From NCBI GenBank assembly GCA_010093515.1, contig MU001678.1:636758-700757 (forward strand): 64,000 bases of DNA, in the 5' to 3' direction. Position 1 is the stretch's first letter; each line of letters starts with the position of its first letter. Shown in pieces: positions 21,601-31,278 of this stretch. The position numbers and the translations under genes were made by a program. Below the pieces are notes generated by a model that saw only the letters and a program-made list of their open reading frames with translations, was not told where the DNA came from and did not search any database. Source of the DNA: Lineolata rhizophorae. Lineage: Eukaryota; Ascomycota; Dothideomycetes; Lineolatales; Lineolataceae.

Positions 21601-23794
21601 ATGGTGCTCGGCCATGGACACCGGCGGCTTTCGCTCGCAAGTACGTTGCTGTCGCGCCGAGATGTGGATTCGTTCCTGCTGCTCGGGGGAGACGCTCGAG
21701 ATAGTCTGAACTGATTTTTTTGGCGGGTACGATCCAGGTAGCCGATCATCGGCAGAAGAGGTCAGGCCTGAGCCGGCCGCGGGCGAAGATGAGACCGTTA
21801 TAGATGCGGATCAGGGCAACGGTACGTCCGGAATACCAAGCGAAGGACGGGAGGCGCGCGCAGGAGCAATACACGTCTTTTGAGAAGCTGACGAGTGGCC
21901 GCCGAGTGTACAGTGCTCTCACACATCATCTCCCAACTCCGGCCGGGCGCTGACCTGAGCCGGGTGACGCTGCCGACCTTCATATTGGAGCCACGGTCGA
22001 TGCTGGAGAGGATAACGAAGTAAGCAAAGCGCGTGGCGGCTCCCATAGTGGAAGTTTTTCATGGTCTAACCGTCGCCGGCGCGGCTACCTGTCTAGTTTT
22101 ATGGCCCATCCCGAAACGCTGTTGCCGATGCCAAAGATCGAAGATCCCGTTGAACGGTTTATTTCTGTCGTCAAGTTCTATCTGAGTGGCTGGCACATCA
22201 AACCACCGTACGTGCACAACGAACCTTCGTCCTGGTAGCGGTGTGACTCATCCTTGATTATAGGGGTGTCAAGAAGCCATTGAACCCAATTCTCGGTGAG
22301 GTCTTCACCTGTTGGTGGGACTATCCGGACAAGACTCGCGGCTACTATATCTCCGAACAGACGTCACACCATCCTCCCAAGTCGAGTTATTTCTTCATGG
22401 CGCCCGACCATCACATCCGCATTGACGGGACACTGAAGCCGAGGAGTAAGTTCCTTGGCAATTCAGCGGCGAGTATGACGGAAGGCCTCGCAGTAATGCG
22501 TTTCTTGAACCGGGGAGAGCGATAGTATGTTTGCCCTGTACAACGCTGCTATTTTTCGTCGCGCGCAGAATTTATCTGACACGGCTCCACAGCTTCATCA
22601 CGCAACCGAACATGTACGCTCGCGGCATCCTCTTCGGAAAAATGAAGTACGAGCTCGGCGACCACAGTTTCGTGCGGTGTCCAGAACTTGGTTTGGTCGC
22701 CGACATAGAGTTCAAAACGAAAGGTTACTTTAGTGGGACGTATAATGCCATTGGAGGATTCATCAGGGACATGAAAACAGACCAAAATCTCTACGAACTC
22801 TCAGGTCTGTGGAATGCCGAGATGTACATCAAGGATTTGGCGGTAAGAGTACCTCGAAAGACCACATCTTTTCGACGTCTCTTGTGGACCTGGTTTCGCA
22901 CGTGTTTGAAAGCTAACCCCACCTTAGACCGGAAAGAAACAGATTCTCTTCGATGCGACACATGCAAAAGAGACACCGCCTTTAGTGCGACCATTGTCCG
23001 AGCAAGATGAGCGGGAGTCGCAAAGGCTGTGGAAGGAGGTAACGGCGGCAATAAAGCGAAAAGATCAAGACACTGCTACAGATCACAAGAGTCGAATTGA
23101 AGACATGCAGCGAATGGAAGCGTCGAAACGTGCGGATGAAGGTGTTGATTGGCACCCTAGGCTTTTCAGGAGAGTCCAAGGCGGGCCGGGAGGGCCTGAA
23201 GAGGGTGAAGAAGATCTCGATTGGATCATAAATGCTAGGGTGTAAGTTACAGTCTGACGAGGCGATCTCACATTCCCACAATTGGCTAATGTGGGTTGAA
23301 TTTCTAGAGACGGCAAAACTCCGGCAGAACAGACCAGACAAATACTCCAAATCGCCGCCATCCTCCCCGGCCACGACCCGCACCGCCGATTCTCCATCCC
23401 TTCACGAAAGACGAGTCTCGAAACGGTCCCTCGGGCGACCCACCACGCACACTCCAAATCTCCTCTCGACGCCTCCAAGCACGTAGGCGAGCATTCGTCG
23501 TCCGCTGACGGTCCCTCGGAGGACCTCATTGACTTCGGCCAGCACGACGCGTCGGCCAGCGCCGCGCCGCCCCCAAAACGTCAAGAGCTGTTTTCCAGGG
23601 AGTCGTACTCCGGCTTCGGCGACCCGGAGCGCCAGCCGACGCCGCAGCCGGCTGGCTTGCAGGCGCCGCTGGTGCCGACGCCCGCGGCCGGAGCCAAGGC
23701 GCCGCCGCACGAGCGGCCGGACAGCAGGAATTCCATCATGCGCCAGGACTCGCAATCGGATGAACTGGATGAGTTTGTTGACGCGGAGTCTTAA
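21601..23794 (+). CDS. Oxysterol-binding protein homologue (ORP/Osh, ORD only)
   Basis: Lipid-transfer protein of the OSBP family, 550 aa, in eight exons: 21601-21640, 21738-21821, 21914-22019, 22097-22207, 22264-22524, 22593-22842, 22928-23241 and 23308-23794. All phases agree. The family signature EQTSHHPP is present in exon 5 ([18 protein letters not shown]). The lid/entry region reads [17 protein letters not shown] and [16 protein letters not shown], typical of short Osh6/Osh7-like proteins that move phosphatidylserine against PI4P at ER-plasma membrane contacts. That subgroup is an inference. There is no PH domain, ankyrin repeat or FFAT motif. The C-terminal 150 residues are Ser/Pro-rich and end in an acidic tail ([12 protein letters not shown]). 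In exon 6, an acceptor at gcgcag would create a stop, so the acceptor at ctccacag (22592) is used, giving [13 protein letters not shown]. Confidence 0.9.
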
Positions 23795-24705
23795 GTTCGT
23801 TACGGGGTTTGGTTTGGTGAAAAGTGAGGAAGACTGGGCGGCGGATACCTGTGGGTCAAGGATACCTGGCGTTCTTTGAAAAGGGGGAAAGAAAAGGCTG
23901 ATCGGCCGGCGCGCGCTTCTGGTCTAGCACTCAAGTCGTTTATGGAGCATGAGTGATCCGGTGCTGTGTGGGAAGCAGTTGGAACCGGTTGAACGGGTCC
24001 GGTGGGACGACTAGTACAGAGCCTTCTCTTTATCCGTATATTTTCGTATAGATGACTGTAAACGAGTCATTGGGCTTCTGTACGCTTGGAAATGGAAACA
24101 GGGTGAGGGAGCTGTACGGAAAGGTCCATGTGTCTGCTCAAATGACTCAACGTCTACGGCATTCTTTTCAAGCTTGGCCATTCGAGCGCCTGGGAGATTA
24201 TTGAAGACTTCGGATGCACATCTTTAGTTAATAACAATGCTTGAGGTAAAGAGTGGGTTTCTCTTTTGGAGAGTTGAGGCCCCCCCTCGTGGCGCTGGTT
24301 CACTTTCTCAATATATAGGCTAACTTGTCTTTTTGAGGTGGGTACGTCTTGAGCGGCGCAAGAAGTCCGAAGGATAGGCATAGGGAGTGCGATTGACGAA
24401 AAAGATACCTCTTACTCTTTTATATTTCTGAAGGAAAATTTTACTATCGTTTTGTCGTTCCTCGTATCTATCCGATTGTTTTCCTACCGGGGCGTAAACC
24501 GTGTGTATCCTGATCGATCCATCCTGTCATCATACAGGCGCACCAGGCGCCTGTTTGATCTGATAAAACACTATGTGCCGACATAAAATAACTCAGCTAC
24601 CAAATTAGTTCACTAGAACGCCCCTTCCGACCCAGGAAGCCCCAGAAAACAAGATCCGAAATCATATCCCCCTACAACTACCTCGCCTCCTTCCAAACCC
24701 GCTCC
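23795..24705. other. Convergent 3' region, OSBP homologue / RA protein
   Basis: Convergent genes share this stretch. T-rich and AT-rich words near 24400-24450 and 24590 are probably polyadenylation regions. No gene is seen. Confidence 0.4.
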
Positions 24706-26712
24706 TCACTCCGCCCTCTTCGCATCCTCTCCAACGAACTCCTTCCTCCTCAGCAAAAACATCGGCTTCAACCCTTGCTTGTCGAGCTCCTTGAACAGCC
24801 TAAGCGGCTTCTCGTCGGGCAGGATGGCGCGGTCCTCGCCGCGGCAATACGTCCCGCCGTGCGCGTCGGTCCGGACGCAGGACGTGGTCGAGATGACGAG
24901 CGTGTAGTCCCGCCAGTCGAAAGGGATGCCGTACTTGCGCACCGCCTTGGCGAGCACGGCGTGGCACGGGTCGTCTATGGTGCAATGCATCGACTTGAAG
25001 ATCTCGCTGCTGCCGCTGCCGCTGCCGCCGCCGCTGCTGCTGTCGCCGCCGGTCTGGCTGGGACGGGGGGAGGATGCCGGAGAGGGTGGAGGGAGCGAGA
25101 CGGTGGTGGCTGTGGCGGTGGGTCTGCCTGCCGTCGCGGATCGGCGCGTGTCGGATGGCGGTTTGGTCGCGGAGGCGGCGCGCGTGAGATGCCTGCGGGA
25201 ATGGGAATCCGGCGATGTCGGCACCGGGTGAGTCGGCTCGGATGAGGAGTCGCCTCGAGGCTTTGGTGGCGGGTTGGCTTTTTCGAATTGAAGTGGACTG
25301 ATGGCGGTTTCGCTCGAGGTTCGGTTGTACTCTAGTCCGCGAGCCCACTTGTTCACCGCAACCCTACGTGCCTTGTCGGCCGCGTTGCGGGTTTCCGCAG
25401 AGTTGTTGGAGGTGGCGGAGTCCGCTCGTCCGCGGGGGCGACTCTGGCTGCCGCTTCGAGGAGATGCTTCCGCGCCCTTAGCGACACTGGTGTCCGAGTG
25501 GTTGAGCCACTCGTAGCTAGAAGCAGAGGAAAAATCAGACAGGTTAGAGACCCAGGAATCGCGGCGGGAGGCCGAGGCGTTGTCCGAAGCGGCAGCGACA
25601 TCAGCTTCCTTTGACCGGCCGTTATTGGCATCATCCACGCGCGGATGATTGCGGCTTGAGACTGTGGCTTCACGGCTCGCGGAAAGAAGGTCATCATGCT
25701 CGCTTTGATGGTCTTCCCCCTCTTCTTCTTGCTCGCCGCGCTCTCTCGCCACGGCCTGACCCCTCGACACGACCCAGCTCGCCCAGCGACGCGCCATGTC
25801 GTGGTCGTCGGCATGCGCGCGCGACATCTGCGTGTTGATGGACGTGGGAGCGTCTTGCTGACAAGCCGAACGCAGACGCAGTTCCGCGATCTCCTGCAGC
25901 AAGGACGCCGCCATCGTGGTGATATCCAGGGCCGCGAGAGAGGCGGACAGACTCGACAATGAGGTCGAGGAGGCCGAAGTACGGGCGGTAGAAGGATTAC
26001 TCCGGGATTGGGTGGCGCCGCTGCGGCTGCTGGTACTCGTCCGCGAGGATGACGTGACGCTGGAACCGTTGGAAAGGGGTAGGGTGGGATCCGTCTTGGG
26101 GTAAACGTCACAATCGGCGTTGAACTCATCATCCATTTCTTGCTCGAGGTCCTCGAGCTCGATAAGCGAGGCACTGTGAGTGGCGGAGTGGCTTTGAAGG
26201 AGAAGCTCGTCATCTGAGAATGTCTCTTGCCGCGTAGTATAGCGGTTCTTTTGCGAGCACCGGTGTGCGGCGCCAACTGCGGCGAGCATCCAATTGACGA
26301 GGTGCTTGTACGATTCCAGATTGGCGATCAGATACTGGACCTGAGGTCTCTGCATGGTATCTCCGGAAGGTTCGTCCATGTCGCCGTAAATCTCGCTCCA
26401 CTCGCCCCGGAGCGCCATCCTCAGGGACTGGACAACGTCCAGAACGTGCGAGAAGATGTCGAGGCAGTTGTCGTTCATGGCCCGGATGCGCGGGAACATG
26501 GGCAAGTAGTACGAGCGGGAGTCCGGCCGGGTGAGGAAGGTCCCCAGGGTGCTTAGAGCGGAGCAGAAGCTCGACACGTCGTTGCCCAGCAACCGCGCGT
26601 CGGTGCTCGCAGTCTCGCCGCCGGCGTCGGCGGCGAACTGGTAGAGCACGAGGGACAGCTTGGCCCCGATGAGAGAGATGTCATTGATATTGCGGGCAAG
26701 TGGGGCCGCCAT
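24706..26712 (-). CDS. Ras-association (RA) domain protein
   Basis: Uninterrupted 668-codon frame from ATG at 26712 (MAAPLARNINDISLIGAKLS). The N-terminal 160 residues are helical (LVLYQFAADAGG, FSHVLDVVQSLRMAL, QYLIANLESYKHLVNWMLAAV) and resemble the N-terminal helical domains of fungal STAND-like and regulatory proteins. A long Ser/Arg/Glu-rich disordered middle follows. The last 100 residues form a compact domain (MHCTIDDPCHAVLAKAVRKY, then FDWRDYTLVI, and KPLRLFKELDKQGLKPMFLL). Its strand-helix order and final FLLRR match ubiquitin-like RA domains such as the one in Ste50. It is probably an adaptor for a small GTPase, with no catalytic motif. The frame stays open to 27378, but those 222 residues are low quality and overlap CT-rich leader DNA, so 26712 is preferred. 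Confidence 0.75.
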   Translation of the reverse strand: MAAPLARNINDISLIGAKLSLVLYQFAADAGGETASTDARLLGNDVSSFCSALSTLGTFLTRPDSRSYYLPMFPRIRAMNDNCLDIFSHVLDVVQSLRMALRGEWSEIYGDMDEPSGDTMQRPQVQYLIANLESYKHLVNWMLAAVGAAHRCSQKNRYTTRQETFSDDELLLQSHSATHSASLIELEDLEQEMDDEFNADCDVYPKTDPTLPLSNGSSVTSSSRTSTSSRSGATQSRSNPSTARTSASSTSLSSLSASLAALDITTMAASLLQEIAELRLRSACQQDAPTSINTQMSRAHADDHDMARRWASWVVSRGQAVARERGEQEEEGEDHQSEHDDLLSASREATVSSRNHPRVDDANNGRSKEADVAAASDNASASRRDSWVSNLSDFSSASSYEWLNHSDTSVAKGAEASPRSGSQSRPRGRADSATSNNSAETRNAADKARRVAVNKWARGLEYNRTSSETAISPLQFEKANPPPKPRGDSSSEPTHPVPTSPDSHSRRHLTRAASATKPPSDTRRSATAGRPTATATTVSLPPPSPASSPRPSQTGGDSSSGGGSGSGSSEIFKSMHCTIDDPCHAVLAKAVRKYGIPFDWRDYTLVISTTSCVRTDAHGGTYCRGEDRAILPDEKPLRLFKELDKQGLKPMFLLRRKEFVGEDAKRAE

Positions 26713-28583
26713 GGTGGTTGTTGGTCGACTCGGTCGATCACTCCAAGATCTGGCTGTAAGAAGCGCCTTCGCCAATTGAGGTACGAGTGATCCACATGAA
26801 CGGGATCTTGGTCTGCCTGCGGACAGATAGATCTGCCGCGACTGAAAGAGGTTTGGAACTGGCGGCGTGATAAATGACTCCCACAGAGTTACTATCCGCG
26901 TCGCAGGACTGAAGAGGGTGGAGCCAGTTTTATCTTGGGCCAGGAACAAGGTCCCAGAGAGCGGGGAGCATGGAAAGGACAGAACTGCAAGGCGTTTTCT
27001 CGGTGGGGATACGAGAAAGGGCAGAAAGAAAAGGAAAAGGCTGTGAAACGTCCAACCCGTGTACCCCTTAGTCGAGGGGCCCAATTGTACATATTCGTCG
27101 AGCATATAACTACACGACATCGTGCGTCCCGTGGGACCACTGAGTCGCACGGCATGCCACGGCGCCTTGCGCAGGCGTTCTGTGCTCCGCGGCGTAGCGG
27201 TGCAGCAGCGGTGCAGCGGCGCGGCTGCATGCTCGGCAGAGCCGGATACGTGCTCCGTGCAGAAAAGAGAAAGAAACGGTGCGCCGGGAGCACCAAAGAG
27301 ACAAACGCTGCACACCCCTTCCGGCGGCCTGCGAGGCTGAAACGCGGCCGTTTCAGCCACGGGGTGTGATTGCTGCAAGGCTGGGCGGGGCCCTGAAACT
27401 CAAAGGCGAGTCGCCGCCAGAACTTCAGGGCGCTCGGCCGCGATCCTTTCACCCGTCCGTTTTTGGCTAGCTTCTGTTCTTGCTTCTGTTGCCTTCGACG
27501 GGGTTGTCCAACGGTTCGTGGTGCGATTGCCGGCCGGCATGTCTGATCCACGTGCGTTTATCGACTGATTCGTGGGGAGACATACTACGTAGGGAGTGAC
27601 CTGTCACCTACTGCGGCGTTTGCGCTATACGGAGCTCACTTTGCAGTGTGTCTAGAAGCTTGAACAAGTCGTTGCGCGGCTCAAACCAACCTTATAATTG
27701 AACTAGAGGGCAGGAATCAAGTGGATCATTTGCACAGGTTGATCAGGTCCACTCTTTGAGAAGTTGGGCTCGAACAGCCATGCCACGAGCGCCAGACCTC
27801 CTGGTGATGCCGAGGCATGATGTTGGAATGCGGAAAACGTGCCAGTTCAGTGGGCCGTCAAGGAATTCAACTCTAGATTCTGTCCATTAAAGAAGAAAGA
27901 TGCCACACGTCTATACGATTAAGTAGTCTACTTAGGCACTGCGCCGCGTTTCACTTTGCATTGACCTCATTCGCATCTACAAGGCTGTTCCCCAAAACAG
28001 CACGAGCGTACGTCGCAGCAGCGAGAATCCCATGCCACGGTTCCCATTGCGATAGGACAAGAAGGACCCGATTGTTCTGCATTGAAATGCCTCACCACGG
28101 CCGCCGTGAAATTTCCGTCCTGAGAACGAGCGAGTTATGTAGTAGTTTTAGATGTCGAACTACAATGTGTTCTTGGTACCCGATTGGTCTTGAAGGAACC
28201 CGAGAAGACGGCCTTGCAACGCCGCAACATAATGCTAAAATATCTTGGGGAATATATGACACAAGTAGAACTCTCAATGCCCACAGAACTCGAAAAGTAC
28301 ATCGATCGTGAACTTTCTTCACAGATGCGATGACCAGCTCACGTGACCCGACAGGCCCGCGGGCCGCTTACCTAACGCCTCGCCCGGCCGGGCGACCGCG
28401 ATCATCCGATACAATTCGCTTGGCAGGTACCTAGCCTACGTAGTAGCCGACCTCACCTCACCGGTCCCCCCGTCGTAGCACCACCCACGGCGTACTCCTC
28501 CCCGCTGCCTTCGCCCGCCGCCTCCGCGATCCCGCCGCCCTTCTCGCGCACCTCGAACCGACTCAATTGGCTCCTCGCCCGCC
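26713..28583. promoter_or_regulatory. Divergent intergenic region, RA protein / COX4
   Basis: About 1.9 kb. Includes the long leader of the RA gene and, next to COX4, gctCACGTGacc at 28339-28346 and a CCTACGTAG palindrome near 28435. The last 100 bases before 28584 are C-rich pyrimidine, as in a leader. No gene is seen at 27.4-28.5 kb. Confidence 0.4.
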
Positions 28584-29844
28584 ATGTTTGTGACGCGTCC
28601 GGCGCTCACGGCGGCGCGCCGCGCGGCGCTGTCGGCTCGCGCGCGGCCCGTCGCGGCTAGGAGCTTTGCTACGAGCTTTGCGAGACGTGAGTGTGACTTG
28701 TTTGCTTGCTGTTGGGGTGTGATTTGGGTGGTGGTGGGAATTTATGTAGTGGATGGGAAAAAGTGGTTGTGATGGGAAGGAGAGGGCAATTGGAGATGGA
28801 ACTTGGAGGTTGAGGGTTCCCTAGTTTCGCATCGTGGGTTGGGTCTTGGTTGTCAAGGAGATTCTGGCTGCCGCGGATGTAAGAGGAGGAGTTTAGCTTT
28901 CCCAATGCTTTGATGCTGTGGATAATAAGGAGTTTGGTGGATGCTTGAGCTTCGACGATCGACCAGCTGACAATTCACTGCGCGTGTAGGCGAGAAGACC
29001 AAGGACGATCCCTCCCCCGGCGAGCCTTCCAAGACTATGAAGTCTTTCGAGGGTATGTTTATCGGCACTGAATTCCGCCCCGCGTCAATCCTTGCGTCAA
29101 TCCAGCTACGCTCTGCCTCGCAATGAGTAGCGGACGTGCTAACAGTCTACGTGCTTGTGCATACAGAGATCAAGACCGAGGAGGATCTGCTTCCGCCTGG
29201 CGCCGCGCCCGGTACCGTTCCCACGGACCTCGAGCAAGCGACCGGTCTCGAGCGCTTGGAAATTCTCGGCAAGATGCAAGGCATTGATGTCTTTGACATG
29301 AAGCCGTTCGACACTTCGAGGAAAGGTGAGGGTGCATTTCTGACCATGTAGAGATATATGAAAGAGTAGGGCGTGCTGAGATTAAAGTCCTGCCTCGGGG
29401 TAATGCAGGTGTTGCGTTTGATGTGGCTGTCAAAGAATGCTAGGATTTCATGTTACATTTGGCTCTGAGCTACCTGAGTTATTGGACCTTGACTCTCCAA
29501 CGCTCGCTAATGTCTATTCTATAGGCACGATGGAGGAACCCGTCATTATCAAGTCGGCCGGTCTTGAGCAGTACATCGGGTGCACAGGCTTCCCGTCGGG
29601 CTCTCACCACGTCCGCTGGTTGACGGTATGTTTCGCCGACCGTTAAGCTATGCTCAAAGAGCGTCCGGTCTAACAATCATTCTAGCTGATGCGCGACGAT
29701 CCCTTTGGCCGCTGCGACGAGTGCGGCGGTGTCTTCAAGATGGAGTACGTCGGCGACCCCCACGAGCACAGGCACGGCCCGCCGGAGCACAAGACCTGGA
29801 ACGCCTTCGCGGACTACCTCAAGCCCGAGTATAAGGACCACTAA
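28584..29844 (+). CDS. COX4: Cytochrome c oxidase subunit IV (COX4 / mammalian COX5b type)
   Basis: Zinc-binding nuclear-encoded subunit of respiratory complex IV, on the matrix side of the inner membrane. Five exons: 28584-28686, 28990-29052, 29167-29325, 29525-29625 and 29686-29844, giving 194 aa. The N-terminus (MFVTRPALTAARRAALSARA) is an Arg/Ala-rich matrix presequence. The mature part has EIKTEEDLLPPGAAPGTVP, then LEQATGLERLEILGKMQGID and MEEPVIIKSAGLEQYIGCTG. The zinc ligands are visible in YIGCTGFPSGSHHVRWL and GRCDECGGVFKMEYVGDP. Five exons for a small gene is usual for this family in Pezizomycotina. It converges with SSU72, 381 bp between stops. Confidence 0.93.
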
Positions 29845-30225
29845 GTTCAGCAAGATATCGACGCTGCAAGTAGCACAATGTACAGAGCTTGATACCGGTT
29901 TTTGCTGTCGCAAAGTCCTTTGCTAAAAAGGGGAGGTGGTGAAGGTGCCGTTGCAGACAAATGGCCATGTTTGTAGAATATGTTGAACCGCTAGTATTAT
30001 TCTTCGACATGTACGCCGTCGCTACGACGGTGACTACCTGACTTGAATTATTGCGTGTGCAAGTATCATGCCCTATAACTTGTGGGTATCGTACTGTGCC
30101 GCTTATGCCTGTGTCCCGACCTAGGTATGCTCGATAGACGCCAATCTTCGCCGACAAGGTGCCGTCTCTATAGTGACCTCCTTCCTTTCGCTTTGCCCCC
30201 CAATGCCATGGTCAACAATGACGCT

Positions 30226-31278
30226 TCAAAACCAAGCCAGAGTCCACAAAGCCGGCAGAGCCGGCCACCGTTCCTGCCACTCGGTCAGGATGTCCGGGAC
30301 GCGCTCATCAAAGCCCCTCCTCGCCTCCCCGCTCCCCATATCCCAGCCCTGCACGCCCGCCTTCTCCCTCTCCTCCACGGCGGCCTCGTTGAGCTTGACG
30401 GCGAGATCGAGGATGGCCTTGCCGCCGACGAGGGCCTCCTCATGGTTGTCCTTGATGTCGACGTTGAAGACGTGGACGGGCCTGTTGAGGGGGGCGCCGC
30501 GGGAGAGCAGGTCGTCGACGACGGCGTCCCAGCAGCGCTCCTCGCAGGTGACGACGACGTCGACGACGCCGGCCTCGGTGCCGGCGTGACCGCGGTCGGC
30601 GGCGTAGGCGGGGCCGACGCGCGGCGCCCCCACCGCCCAGTCCTGCCACCGCTCCGGGCTCCGCTTGATGCCCGCGTTGCGGCTCAGCATGTTGAGCAGC
30701 CCGTTCGCCCGGTACAGCCGCGGGTCCCGCGCCGCCAGCTCCGACGCGATCGCCGCGTACGTCGTGCTGTTGAAGCGGTACACGTTGGGCTCCGAGATGG
30801 AGGGGCCGGGCAGGCGGACCAGGGAGCCGGTGCCGAAGGAGAGGGTCGGGAAGCGCGACGAGAGGCGGAGGTGGGCTTCCATGGAGCTGGGTGGGGTGGG
30901 GTGGGCGTCGTTAGCATGTGAATGGCCTTGACATGGGTCCTTTTTTTTTTTTCCTTTTTTTTTTTGGGTTGGTTTTTTTTGTTTGTGTTGGGCCTGGCTC
31001 CGAACGTACCGGTTCTGATTGCTCGCGCACACGGTGCAGAAGCGCAGCTTGAACGAGTCGCCATCTTTGTCTCCTCCCCCATCGCCGCCGCAGTCGCCGC
31101 CGCTTTCCGCGCTGCTCGTCCCGTCCCGCTGCGTCACGTCGCTCATAGCCACGTCGTTCGCGCCGCCGTAGCCCGGGGTGCCGGACGCGGGCGTCGGCGG
31201 AGCGGATTCGAGCGGCGGAGGCGGCGGAGGTGGTGCCGGCGGTTGGCCGCGCGCCGCTAGCCGTGGGTCGCTGGTCAT
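30226..31278 (-). CDS. SSU72: RNA polymerase II CTD phosphatase Ssu72
   Basis: Dephosphorylates Ser5/Ser7 of the Pol II C-terminal domain and is part of the cleavage/polyadenylation and termination machinery. Two exons, 31278-31010 and 30886-30226, give 309 aa. The active-site loop CX5RS is split by the intron: [10 protein letters not shown] ends exon 1 and the Ser opens exon 2 ([11 protein letters not shown]). Downstream are [52 protein letters not shown] and a conserved [19 protein letters not shown] with the general-acid region. The N-terminal 85 residues are a Pro/Gly-rich extension not found in the shorter yeast protein (206 aa). The 123-nt intron holds two long T runs on the plus strand (A runs in the transcript). 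Start at 31278 ([11 protein letters not shown]) is chosen; an in-frame ATG at 31329 is possible. Confidence 0.92.
   Translation of the reverse strand: MTSDPRLAARGQPPAPPPPPPPLESAPPTPASGTPGYGGANDVAMSDVTQRDGTSSAESGGDCGGDGGGDKDGDSFKLRFCTVCASNQNRYVRSQAQHKQKKPTQKKKGKKKKDPCQGHSHANDAHPTPPSSMEAHLRLSSRFPTLSFGTGSLVRLPGPSISEPNVYRFNSTTYAAIASELAARDPRLYRANGLLNMLSRNAGIKRSPERWQDWAVGAPRVGPAYAADRGHAGTEAGVVDVVVTCEERCWDAVVDDLLSRGAPLNRPVHVFNVDIKDNHEEALVGGKAILDLAVKLNEAAVEEREKAGVQGWDMGSGEARRGFDERVPDILTEWQERWPALPALWTLAWF
30887..31009 (-). other. SSU72 intron with two homopolymer A runs
   Basis: Donor GTACGT and acceptor CCCAG. Reading the plus strand, two runs of T (each about 11-13) lie at 30940-30966, and a further T run at 30973-30980. 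The branch-like element CTAAC is at about 30909-30913. Confidence 0.7.

Noticed and set aside
24706-26276. Alternative minus-strand frames inside the RA gene (for example 25353-26276)
   Set aside because: They are shadows of the long frame, with Arg/Pro-rich composition.
26713-27378. N-terminal extension of the RA-domain protein by 222 residues
   Set aside because: Sequence is Cys/Phe/Pro-rich and unlike the rest. It matches CT-rich leader DNA read as protein.
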